Assembly (NCBI GenBank): GCA_002436485.1
Contig: DJMK01000060.1
Location: forward strand, 1 to 6,659
Source: Proteobacteria bacterium UBA6492
GTDB lineage: Bacteria; Pseudomonadota; Gammaproteobacteria; UBA6429; Thiohalophilaceae
Direction of reading: 5' to 3'
DNA: 6,659 nucleotides
Shown here: in pieces, positions 1 to 6,659 of the stretch
How the letters are laid out: the number at the start of each line of letters is the position of its first letter
Position numbering within the stretch: the stretch's first letter is position 1
The notes under the pieces: generated by a model
What the model was told of the DNA's origin: nothing
The model's input: only the letters and a program-made list of their open reading frames with translations
Database searches by the model: none
Program-made: the position numbers and the translations under genes

Positions 1-1122
1 ATAAGGCACGCCGTTTTCACGTGCATACTGAACCGCCTTTATCTTTCCTTCGATACCACGTTCACCAAATCCGCCGGGCACCAGAACCGCGTCCACACCT
101 TCGAGACAGGTTGTGCCCTCTCGCTCAATCTGTTCCGAGTCGACGTACTTGATATTCACCTTGGTGTGCGTATGCACGCCGGCATGAATCAGCGACTCTG
201 ACAATGACTTGTAGGATTCTGTCAGGTCCATGTATTTACCGACCATCGCCACGGTGACCTGGCCAGTCGGGTGTTCCAGCGCTTCGACAAAGGCATCCCA
301 TTCGGTCAAATTGGCCGTGGGCGCATCAATTCTGAGTTTCTCAACAACAATATCATCCAGTCCCTGCTTGTGTAACAGGCCGGGAATCTTGTAAATGCTG
401 TTTACGTCAAGGCATTCGATAACAGCGCGCGACTCAACGTTGGTAAACAGTGCAATCTTGCGTTTTTCATCTTCCGGAATCGGGCGATCTGAACGGCACA
501 AAAGAATATCGGGTTGTATACCAATGGAACGCAGTTCTTTTACCGAGTGTTGTGTTGGTTTTGTTTTGATTTCACCTGCCGTTGGAATATAGGGTAGCAG
601 GGTCAGATGCATGTACAACACGTTGTCGTGGCCTTTTTCCACGCCCATCTGGCGAATGGTTTCCAGAAATGGCAGTGATTCGATGTCACCCACCGTGCCG
701 CCGATTTCAACCATCGCGACATCGGCATCATCAGCTCCCTGCTCGACGCAGTATTTGATCTCGTCAGTAATGTGGGGGATGACCTGTACTGTTGCGCCAA
801 GGTAATCACCGCGTCGTTCTTTGTTAATCACATTCTCGTAGATACGACCCGTGGTGAAATTATTTTTCTGTGTCATGGTAGTGCGCACGAAACGTTCATA
901 GTGACCCAGATCCAGGTCTGTTTCTGCGCCGTCTTCGGTCACGAACACCTCGCCATGCTGAAAAGGACTCATGGTACCGGGATCGACGTTAATGTAAGGA
1001 TCGAGCTTGAGAAGGGTGACTTTGATGCCGCGGGCTTCAAGCAGGGCTGCAAGCGAAGCGGAGGCGATACCCTTCCCCAATGAGGAAACTACACCACCTG
1101 TGATAAATACAAATTTCGTCAT
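1..1122 (-). CDS. pyrG: CTP synthase (glutamine-hydrolysing), N-terminal 374 codons; 3' end outside window
   Basis: CTP synthase makes CTP from UTP, ATP and glutamine, the last step of de novo pyrimidine nucleotide synthesis in the cytosol. I translated 374 open codons from the ATG at 1122-1120 to the window edge. The amidoligase domain fills about residues 1-265: P-loop GGVVSSLGKG (9-18), KLDPYINVDPGTMSP (39-53), Asp71 and Glu139 at the places of the family's metal-binding acids, GGTVGDIESLPF (141-152), and the UTP-site segment KTKPTQHSVKEL (186-197). The class I glutaminase domain begins near residue 290 and reaches PGGFG (349-353). The window stops at VPY, just before the GICLGMQ segment that holds the catalytic cysteine, so that residue cannot be judged. 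The family is about 545 residues long, so roughly 170 are missing. The start matches the E. coli N-terminus to within one residue. The Shine-Dalgarno is weak: GCAGG only 3 nt from the ATG. The gene lies 96 nt after tilS. Confidence 0.98.
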   Translation of the reverse strand, partial: MTKFVFITGGVVSSLGKGIASASLAALLEARGIKVTLLKLDPYINVDPGTMSPFQHGEVFVTEDGAETDLDLGHYERFVRTTMTQKNNFTTGRIYENVINKERRGDYLGATVQVIPHITDEIKYCVEQGADDADVAMVEIGGTVGDIESLPFLETIRQMGVEKGHDNVLYMHLTLLPYIPTAGEIKTKPTQHSVKELRSIGIQPDILLCRSDRPIPEDEKRKIALFTNVESRAVIECLDVNSIYKIPGLLHKQGLDDIVVEKLRIDAPTANLTEWDAFVEALEHPTGQVTVAMVGKYMDLTESYKSLSESLIHAGVHTHTKVNIKYVDSEQIEREGTTCLEGVDAVLVPGGFGERGIEGKIKAVQYARENGVPY

Positions 1123-1151
1123 AAACCTGCTTTGCCGCTGCTCCAGTGGGC

Positions 1152-1284
1152 CAACACGCCAGGTTTGACAAATATCGGTGTGCAGCCCGTACTATTGTCC
1201 TTGTTTTTGGGCTCTGTTTCAATGCTGATTCTGGCTCTCTCTGTGCTGAATTGTGAATTCAACACCTGTTTCGCCAGGTTTGAC
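1152..1284 (-). repeat. Short gapped direct repeat shared by tilS 3' end and pyrG leader
   Basis: The 13-mer GTCAAACCTGGCG (minus strand) occurs at 1284-1272, inside the tilS codons for VKPG, and again at 1169-1157 in the gap before pyrG. In both places GTGTTG follows, directly in the leader copy (1157-1152, sharing one base with the 13-mer) and after 7 extra bases in the tilS copy (1265-1260). About 18 nt are therefore shared apart from one 7-nt indel, 115 nt apart. It may be a remnant of a partial duplication of the tilS end, or chance. No function is visible. Confidence 0.5.
1194..1222 (-). promoter_or_regulatory. Candidate sigma-70 promoter for pyrG
   Basis: On the minus strand the end of tilS contains TTGAAA (1222-1217, five of six matches to the -35 consensus). 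A 17-nt spacer follows, then GACAAT (1199-1194, four of six matches to the -10 consensus). Transcription would begin near 1187 at a GGGC sequence, giving a leader of about 65 nt before the pyrG ATG. The spacing is ideal and the position fits a separately expressed pyrG, but the -10 element is imperfect and no experiment is available. Read-through from tilS is equally possible. Confidence 0.35.
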
Positions 1285-2565
1285 CGCAAATGGCGCACAA
1301 CTTGTGTAACCCACAACCTGCACAAGCTCATCGCCAGCATAGATCAGTGGAATACGGTCGCGCTGCCATGGCGGAACGCCCCACTCCTGGAATAGCTTTC
1401 TCAGCTCATGATGGTGGCCTCGGCCAGCTGGTCTGCAAATCTCGCCACCGCGCCGAAACCTGACCGTAATACCGGATGCCAGACAATCCTTGTGAATACC
1501 ACGACCTTCACGTTCTTGCGTGATTAACTTACCACCAACCGGTAAGGAAAGCTGACTATCTGCCGTCCAACTGGCCTGCCAGTCGACATCATGAACTGCC
1601 AAGGATTTGCCAAGATAAAGCCGATTACGATATCGGCGTATTTCAACATCCTGCCAGTTTACGATCGGTGATTTGTCCTGACCGGCATAAAGAACGTCGC
1701 TCAAAATGCGATCCAGTTGGCCTGTGTTCGGTAATGGATAACCGCAAATATCCCTGATCCAGTATCGCAAGACATTGGCCTGGCGTGCGCGTGGCAACTC
1801 AAGCAGACCAGGCATTTCAAGTTGGCCGGGCTCCGGAAGAGATAGGCGGTGTAAATCATCATGCGCAAGCGAGTTCAGCAACGAGGCTGCTTCTGCCTGG
1901 TGCTGTGCGGCTCGCGCCAGCGTAGTTGAGGCTGCAGGCCAACGTTCAGTCAACATTGGCATAACTGTGTGCCGAAGATAGTTACGATCAAACGCCATTT
2001 CACGATTTGATGGATCTTCAACCCAGCTCAGTGTCTGTTGTCGGGCAAACGAAATGATTTGTTTACGTGGCACATTCAACATGGGCCTAGCCAACCAGCC
2101 TTCGGCAAAGTCAGTCAACACAGGCATGGCAGCGAGGCCGTGGACACCGGCACCACGAATCAACTGCAACATTAATGTTTCAGCCTGGTCGTCCTGATGG
2201 TGCGCAAGCAACAACATATCGCCCGGGCGCATGAGTCGTTGAAATGCGTCATAACGTGCATCGCGCGCCTGCGCCTCTAGACTATGCCCTTTCGGGATAT
2301 CGATCTTAACGCGGCATGTTTCAACCGTAACGTCAAGCGACTTGCAAACATCGATGCAATGCGTTTCCCATTCATTTGCCTGTGAATGTAACCCATGATT
2401 AATGTGAATGGCATGCAGGTTGGAACATGCAAGTTCCTGCCTGATAGCTGACAAGGACCAGAGCAAGACATGCGAATCACAACCACCACTGAACGCAACA
2501 CAATAGCGTTGCGGCAGAGGCAGGTTTTTCAGTTGCGCAAGAATTAATTCGGGACTGAACGTCAT
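1219..2565 (-). CDS. tilS: tRNA(Ile)-lysidine synthetase
   Basis: TilS joins lysine, at the cost of ATP, to C2 of cytidine 34 in the CAU anticodon of a minor tRNA-Ile, so that it reads AUA and accepts isoleucine instead of methionine. The 448-residue protein is near the usual gammaproteobacterial length (432 in E. coli). Visible motifs are the N-type PP-loop SGGCDS (26-31), HINHGL (54-59), EAQARDARY (97-105), HHQDDQAET (122-130), RGAGVHGLAAMP (137-148), WVEDPSN (181-187) and RNYLRH (194-199). The C-terminal domain carries FRRGGEICRPAGRG and VPPWQRDRIPLIYAGDEL. Nothing catalytic appears to be missing. The ATG at 2565 is the first possible start, because an in-frame TGA lies 15 nt upstream. No Shine-Dalgarno sequence is seen before it (the preceding bases read CTGTTTTCCC). 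It follows accA by 57 nt and precedes pyrG by 96 nt. The last 20 or so residues are likely poorly conserved. Confidence 0.97.
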   Translation of the reverse strand: MTFSPELILAQLKNLPLPQRYCVAFSGGCDSHVLLWSLSAIRQELACSNLHAIHINHGLHSQANEWETHCIDVCKSLDVTVETCRVKIDIPKGHSLEAQARDARYDAFQRLMRPGDMLLLAHHQDDQAETLMLQLIRGAGVHGLAAMPVLTDFAEGWLARPMLNVPRKQIISFARQQTLSWVEDPSNREMAFDRNYLRHTVMPMLTERWPAASTTLARAAQHQAEAASLLNSLAHDDLHRLSLPEPGQLEMPGLLELPRARQANVLRYWIRDICGYPLPNTGQLDRILSDVLYAGQDKSPIVNWQDVEIRRYRNRLYLGKSLAVHDVDWQASWTADSQLSLPVGGKLITQEREGRGIHKDCLASGITVRFRRGGEICRPAGRGHHHELRKLFQEWGVPPWQRDRIPLIYAGDELVQVVGYTSCAPFAVKPGETGVEFTIQHRESQNQH

Positions 2566-2580
2566 GGGAAAACAGTTTCA

Positions 2581-2596
2581 GTGCAATCAGTTGCAC
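2581..2596 (-). other. Small hairpin in the accA-tilS gap
   Basis: Minus-strand RNA can form a perfect 6-bp stem, GTGCAA with TTGCAC, around a CTGA loop. It ends 15 nt before the tilS ATG. The following bases, TGAAACTGTTTT, contain only a four-base T run, so this is at best a weak terminator. It could also affect tilS translation or mRNA ends. The inverted repeat is certain; a function is not. Confidence 0.35.
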
Positions 2597-2615
2597 GGAA
2601 CAATTGGTAGCCGAG

Positions 2616-2640
2616 GGTAATTTTATTCCGAGTAATTACC
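2616..2640 (-). other. Inverted repeat across the accA stop codon
   Basis: GGTAATT (2640-2634) in the last codons of accA is complementary to AATTACC (2622-2616) just past the TAA stop. This gives a 7-bp stem with an 11-nt loop that encloses the stop codon. The stem is mostly A-T and no T run follows, so it is not a convincing terminator. It may be incidental. Confidence 0.25.
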
Positions 2641-3579
2641 AAAACTCATCAGGCGTTCATAACGTGACTCCAGCAGTTTGTCACGCGGTAACGATTGAAG
2701 ATAATCCAGGGTTTCAACCAGCGCAGCCTTGACATTATTTGCCATCGCATCAACATCACGATGTGCACCACCCAGCGGCTCTTCAACGATCGTATCAACC
2801 AGGCCAAGTTCTTTTAGCCGATCTGCCGTTAAACCCATGGACTCAGCAGCTTCAGGCGCCTTTTCAGCGCTCTTCCACAAAATAGATGCACAACCTTCCG
2901 GCGAAATAACGGAGTACGTACTGTATTGCAACATCAGCAGTCGATCGCACACACCGATGGCCAATGCGCCACCTGAACCGCCCTCACCAATGACCGTGCT
3001 GATAATCGGCGTATTGAGTTTTGACATGACGAAAAGATTGCGCGCAATTGCTTCACTTTGACCGCGCTCTTCTGCGCCCACACCTGGATAAGCACCCGGT
3101 GTATCGACAAACGTGAGAATAGGCAGCTTGAATCTTTCAGCCATTTCCATCAGACGTAATGCCTTGCGATAGCCCTCGGGGCGCGGCATACCAAAATTAC
3201 GCTGGACTTTTTCGCGTGTATCACGCCCTTTTTGATGACCAATGATCATCACTGGCGTGCCGTCCAACCTTGCCATACCGCCCATGATTGCCTTGTCATC
3301 TGCAAAAGCACGATCGCCATGCAGCTCTTCGAAATGAGTAAAAATACGTTCCACGTAGTCCATGAAATAAGGACGCTGCGGATGACGGGCCAGCTGAGCA
3401 ATTTGCGCAGCCTTAAGGTTTGCAAATATGGATTTGGTCAGGTCCCTGCTCTTGGTCTGCAGGCGGGTAATTTCCTCACCGATGTTGATTTCATTATCTG
3501 AACCCACATAGCGTAGCTCCTCGATCTTGGCCTCGAGTTCGGCAATGGGTTGTTCAAAATCAAGAAAGTTCAGGTTCAT
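2623..3579 (-). CDS. accA: Acetyl-CoA carboxylase carboxyltransferase subunit alpha
   Basis: AccA pairs with AccD in the carboxyltransferase half of acetyl-CoA carboxylase. The complex moves the carboxyl group from biotin on AccB to acetyl-CoA, giving malonyl-CoA for fatty acid synthesis. The protein has 318 residues (319 in E. coli) and is collinear with that family from end to end. The helical N-terminus MNLNFLDFEQPIAELEAKI is nearly the same as in E. coli. QIAQLARHPQRPY (59-71), GHQKGR (114-119), RNFGMPRPEGYRKALRL (127-143), DTPGAYPGVGAEERGQSEA (159-177), EGGSGGALAIGV (199-210) and SPEGCASILWK (226-236) are crotonase-fold carboxyltransferase core motifs. The zinc ribbon of the enzyme belongs to AccD and is rightly absent. 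The N-terminal match fixes the ATG at 3579; a GGA 8 nt upstream may act as a weak Shine-Dalgarno, and an ATG 16 nt upstream is out of frame. It lies 41 nt after dnaE, and a candidate promoter sits at the junction. Confidence 0.98.
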   Translation of the reverse strand: MNLNFLDFEQPIAELEAKIEELRYVGSDNEINIGEEITRLQTKSRDLTKSIFANLKAAQIAQLARHPQRPYFMDYVERIFTHFEELHGDRAFADDKAIMGGMARLDGTPVMIIGHQKGRDTREKVQRNFGMPRPEGYRKALRLMEMAERFKLPILTFVDTPGAYPGVGAEERGQSEAIARNLFVMSKLNTPIISTVIGEGGSGGALAIGVCDRLLMLQYSTYSVISPEGCASILWKSAEKAPEAAESMGLTADRLKELGLVDTIVEEPLGGAHRDVDAMANNVKAALVETLDYLQSLPRDKLLESRYERLMSFGNYSE

Positions 3580-3614
3580 AATACAAATCCATGTTCTTAA
3601 AGATAATTTTATTT

Positions 3615-3643
3615 ATTATATCAATAGATTACTTCTACGTCCT
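3615..3643 (-). promoter_or_regulatory. Candidate sigma-70 promoter for accA
   Basis: Directly after the dnaE stop codon the minus strand reads TATAAT (3620-3615), a perfect -10 hexamer. Seventeen nt upstream, inside the last dnaE codons, lies AGGACG (3643-3638), which matches the -35 consensus only in its central GAC. The flanking sequence is very AT-rich. Transcription would begin near 3608, about 28 nt before the accA ATG. A separate accA promoter near the end of dnaE is biologically reasonable, but an AT-rich gap can yield a TATAAT by chance. Confidence 0.4.
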
Positions 3644-6600
3644 GTTCCCCGGCCAATTCGCGCAGCCGGTGCAACAGCTCGTCGGTAGGATGCACCCGCC
3701 AGTCCTGGCCCAGCGGTATTTGTGCGCGGGCATCCTGACGGCGATAATTGATCACCACCGGACAAACACCTTCTCTAAATGGTTGCAGCACATGCTGTAA
3801 TGCCGGAACAAATCCGTTGGACGCATTTTGCTCCTCCACACTCACTTGAAGCCGCTTGGCAAAGTGTTCACGAGCCTGTTCGACATCATAAATGGCACGT
3901 GCACTCATTCGATAACCACCGGAGTATTCATCCACGCTGACTTCACCTTCAACAATAATGATCCTGTCCTTGGTCAAGACATCCTGGTAACGCACATAGG
4001 CATCGGAGAACACGGCCAGCTCAATGCGTGCACTGCGATCATCGATGGTGATAAATGCCATTTTATCGCCACGGCGCGTATTCATGGTACGAATAGCGAT
4101 AATCAAACCGGCTACGACAACAGTCTGGTCATAAGTCGGTTTCAAATTAACGATACGGGAGCTGACAAACCGCGTTAACTCGTCAACATAACGTTCAATG
4201 GGATGTCCGGTAAGATAAAGACCGAGCGTTTGTTTTTCACAGGCAAGGCGTTGCTCATCATCCCACTCAGGTAAATCATGGTAACTGCCCGGACCGGTTT
4301 CTACCTGGCTAACCATACCAAACATATCATTCTGTCCGACGCTCAGGTTGCGCGTATGTTGTTCAGCAATCTGTAACGCGGCGGGCAAGGTCGCCATGAG
4401 TGTGGCGCGTGTCTGTCCAAACACATCCAGTGCTCCTGACATGATCAGCGCTTCCATGGTACGTCGATTGACTTTTCTTAAATCCACGCGTTGACAAAGA
4501 TCAAATAGATCGCCAAATGCACCATTCTGTTTGCGTTCTGTAATAAGCGTTTCAATTGCTGCCTCGCCAACGCCTTTAATAGCGCCCAGACCGTAAACTA
4601 CGGTTTTGTCATCTGTAACTGTAAAACGGTATTCGCAAAGATTGATATTGGGAGGCTCGACATGTAATTGCATGTCACGACATTCATCAATAAGGCTGAC
4701 TACCTTGTCAGTGTTATCCATATCTGCAGATAACACGGCTGACATAAATTCTGCCGGATAATGGGCCTTTAGCCAGGCAGTCTGGTAGGAAACCAGCGCA
4801 TAGGCCGCGGAGTGGGACTTGTTAAAACCATAACCTGCGAATTTCTCCATCAGGTCAAAAATATAAGTCGCAACTTTCTCATCAACATTATTGGCTTTTG
4901 CGCCGTCAACAAAAATGCTGCGCTGCTTCGCCATCTCTTCCGGTTTCTTTTTACCCATGGCGCGGCGTAACAGGTCCGCACCGCCCAGGCTATATCCGGC
5001 CAATACCTGCGCGATTTGCATGACCTGCTCCTGGTACAGGATGACACCATAGGTCGGTTTAAGAATGGCTTCGAGTGCAGGGTGTGGGTATTCAACCTTG
5101 GCACGCCCATGTTTTCGGTTAATAAAATCATCCACCATGCCAGATTGCAATGGTCCCGGTCGAAACAGTGCCACCAGCGCAACGATGTCTTCAAAGTTAT
5201 CCGGTTGCAGGCGTTTAATAAGATCCTTCATACCGCGCGATTCAAGCTGGAACACCGCTGTGGTCGCGCAGTTCTTTAATAGCGTGAAGGCGGTTTCATC
5301 GTTCATTGGAATTTTTTCGATCACTACCGGTTCGCTACCGAGTTTCTGTTGCCGTCGATTTACCTCCTGTACCGCCCAGTTAATGATCGTCAGTGTGCGC
5401 AGACCAAGGAAATCGAACTTGACCAAGCCTACTGCTTCGACATCATCCTTATCAAACTGGGTAACAATGCTGTTACCACCCTGTTCGCAGTACAGCGGAG
5501 TAAAGTCAGTGAGCCTGGAAGGTGCTATGACCACGCCACCAGCATGTTTACCGGCATTTCGTGCCAGGCCTTCAAGACTGCGCGCAAGATCGATAATAGC
5601 GCGCACCTCTTCATCTTGCTGGTACAAATCACTTAACGCATCTTCCTGGTCCAGTGCCTTATCGAGGGTAATCCCGATCTCGAATGGAATCAGTTTGGCA
5701 ATACGATCAACAAACCCATAGGGATGTCCAAGCACGCGACCCACATCACGCACCACGGCCTTGGCAGCCATACTGCCATAGGTAATGATTTGCGAAACTT
5801 TTTCACGCCCGTACCGCTCTGCGACATACTCGATGACCCTGTCACGATTCTCCATACAAAAGTCGACATCAAAGTCAGGCATGGATACACGCTCCGGGTT
5901 CAAAAAGCGCTCGAACAGTAGATCGTATTGAATCGGATCCAGATCAGTAATCGTTAGAGCATAAGCCACTATCGATCCTGCGCCGGATCCGCGGCCTGGA
6001 CCGACGGGAATGCCGTTTTCTTTTGCCCAACGAATAAAGTCAGCGACAATCAGAAAGTAACCCGGAAATCCCATCTTGTTGATGACATCCAGCTCCATTT
6101 CAAGCCGTTGCTGGTATTCCTGTTTTCTTTCTTCAATCTCAGGGGACATTGCCGCCAATGTCACCAATCGGTGCTTGAGACCGTTACGGGCTTCACTGGC
6201 AAGGTAGTCTTCAACGCTCATGCCTTTGGGGACTGGATAATCCGGTAACACGTTTTTGCCCAGCGTGAGTTCAAGGTTACAGCGTTTTGCGATCTCCACG
6301 CTGTTTTCGATGGCTTCCGGCAAATCATCGAACAGTGCAATCATTTCTTCAGAGCTGCGTAAATACTGTTGATCGCTAAAGCGACGCGGTCGTCGTGGAT
6401 CATCCAGCGTGCGACCTTCGGTGATACAGACTCTGGCTTCGTGCGCCTCGTAATCATCATGGTTAATAAAGTGTGTATCGTTGGTTGCCACGACAGGCAG
6501 TTGCTGTTGTATAGCCAGTTCAACAGCGTGCTCGATATAGGCTGCTTCCCCATGACGGCCGGTACGTTGTAACTCAAGGTAAAAACGATCCGGAAAATGT

Positions 6601-6659
6601 TTCTGCCAGAAGTCACAACTCTGTTGTGCGTCATCGAGACGGTTGTTGAGTAAGTGCTG
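3621..6659 (-). CDS. dnaE: DNA polymerase III alpha subunit, C-terminal 1012 codons; 5' end outside window
   Basis: DnaE is the polymerase subunit of the replicative holoenzyme. The frame is open from the right window edge to the TGA at 3623-3621. E. coli DnaE has 1160 residues, so roughly 140-150 N-terminal residues, most of the PHP domain, are missing. A GTG at 6491 lies in the conserved VVATND segment and is an internal valine, not a start. In window numbering, PGRGSGAGS (221-229) and PDFDVDF (261-267) mark the palm; Asp264 and Asp266 correspond to catalytic Asp401 and Asp403 of E. coli, and Asp416 in KFDFLGLRT fits the third acid. Fingers motifs include RNAGKHAGGVVIAP, FRPGPLQSG, YQEQVMQIA, RRAMGKKKPEEMAKQR and FAGYGFNKSHSAAYALVSYQT. 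A helix-hairpin-helix with GLGAIKGVGE follows, then the clamp-binding motif QNDMF (776-780; E. coli QADMF), an OB domain (about 830-930) and the tau-binding tail. No frameshift or inserted intein is present. Confidence 0.99.
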   Translation of the reverse strand, partial: QHLLNNRLDDAQQSCDFWQKHFPDRFYLELQRTGRHGEAAYIEHAVELAIQQQLPVVATNDTHFINHDDYEAHEARVCITEGRTLDDPRRPRRFSDQQYLRSSEEMIALFDDLPEAIENSVEIAKRCNLELTLGKNVLPDYPVPKGMSVEDYLASEARNGLKHRLVTLAAMSPEIEERKQEYQQRLEMELDVINKMGFPGYFLIVADFIRWAKENGIPVGPGRGSGAGSIVAYALTITDLDPIQYDLLFERFLNPERVSMPDFDVDFCMENRDRVIEYVAERYGREKVSQIITYGSMAAKAVVRDVGRVLGHPYGFVDRIAKLIPFEIGITLDKALDQEDALSDLYQQDEEVRAIIDLARSLEGLARNAGKHAGGVVIAPSRLTDFTPLYCEQGGNSIVTQFDKDDVEAVGLVKFDFLGLRTLTIINWAVQEVNRRQQKLGSEPVVIEKIPMNDETAFTLLKNCATTAVFQLESRGMKDLIKRLQPDNFEDIVALVALFRPGPLQSGMVDDFINRKHGRAKVEYPHPALEAILKPTYGVILYQEQVMQIAQVLAGYSLGGADLLRRAMGKKKPEEMAKQRSIFVDGAKANNVDEKVATYIFDLMEKFAGYGFNKSHSAAYALVSYQTAWLKAHYPAEFMSAVLSADMDNTDKVVSLIDECRDMQLHVEPPNINLCEYRFTVTDDKTVVYGLGAIKGVGEAAIETLITERKQNGAFGDLFDLCQRVDLRKVNRRTMEALIMSGALDVFGQTRATLMATLPAALQIAEQHTRNLSVGQNDMFGMVSQVETGPGSYHDLPEWDDEQRLACEKQTLGLYLTGHPIERYVDELTRFVSSRIVNLKPTYDQTVVVAGLIIAIRTMNTRRGDKMAFITIDDRSARIELAVFSDAYVRYQDVLTKDRIIIVEGEVSVDEYSGGYRMSARAIYDVEQAREHFAKRLQVSVEEQNASNGFVPALQHVLQPFREGVCPVVINYRRQDARAQIPLGQDWRVHPTDELLHRLRELAGEQDVEVIY

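Noticed and set aside
170..178. Possible oddity in pyrG from its absence as a closed reading frame
   Set aside because: The frame is fully open on translation by hand; it lacks a stop only because the window ends, so it is partial and not a pseudogene.
603..809. A short minus-strand frame of 68 codons in the left part of the window
   Set aside because: It is an out-of-frame shadow of pyrG, whose true frame has no stop between 1122 and the window edge.
1123..1218. A possible intrinsic terminator or pyrimidine attenuator before pyrG
   Set aside because: Only very short imperfect stems can be drawn (for example GGC with GCC), and no run of T follows any of them on the minus strand.
2729..3061. 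A 110-codon plus-strand open frame opposite accA
   Set aside because: It is antisense to highly conserved AccA motifs, including EGGSGGALAIG; its open length follows from codon bias in accA.
3828..4178. A 116-codon plus-strand open frame opposite the dnaE 3' region
   Set aside because: It is antisense to the well-conserved OB-domain part of DnaE and matches no family I recognise.
5065..5721. A 218-codon open frame on the plus strand, opposite dnaE
   Set aside because: It lies wholly antisense to conserved DnaE core motifs, is rich in Ser and Arg as is usual for antisense frames, shows no recognisable domain and has no room for its own promoter.
6489..6491. A GTG that could be taken as the start of a 956-residue DnaE
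   Set aside because: The frame continues for 56 more codons to the window edge, and those codons encode a clear PHP-domain match (HFPDRFYLELQRTGR), so the GTG is internal.

Overview
The window is an ordinary housekeeping block, most likely from a non-enteric gammaproteobacterium. All four genes lie on the minus strand. In transcription order they are dnaE (truncated at its 5' end by the right window edge), accA, tilS and pyrG (truncated at its 3' end by the left window edge). The proteins closely resemble the Escherichia coli versions as I recall them. The uninterrupted order dnaE-accA-tilS-pyrG is typical of Pseudomonas-like gammaproteobacteria, whereas E. coli has other genes between accA and tilS and keeps pyrG elsewhere. 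The genus cannot be named from this sequence alone.

Layout, read along the minus strand: 6659-3621 holds 1012 codons of the replicative DNA polymerase III alpha subunit. A 41-nt AT-rich gap with a good -10 element leads to accA (3579-2623). A 57-nt gap with two small inverted repeats leads to tilS (2565-1219). A 96-nt gap with a plausible promoter leads to pyrG (1122-1), which is cut just before the expected catalytic cysteine of its glutaminase domain. Coding density is about 97 percent, no gap exceeds 100 nt, and I see no RNA gene, mobile element, CRISPR array, phage gene or strong intrinsic terminator.

The genes serve four core functions: chromosome replication (DnaE), malonyl-CoA supply for fatty acids (AccA), decoding of AUA codons through lysidine in tRNA-Ile (TilS), and CTP supply for RNA, DNA and phospholipid precursors (PyrG). 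They may be partly co-transcribed, with internal promoters possible before accA and pyrG.

I found no previously undescribed system here. The points worth a second look are small: the two candidate internal promoters, a GGGCT sequence at the predicted pyrG start site, a short gapped repeat shared by the tilS 3' end and the pyrG leader, and a tilS start without a recognisable Shine-Dalgarno sequence behind a small hairpin.
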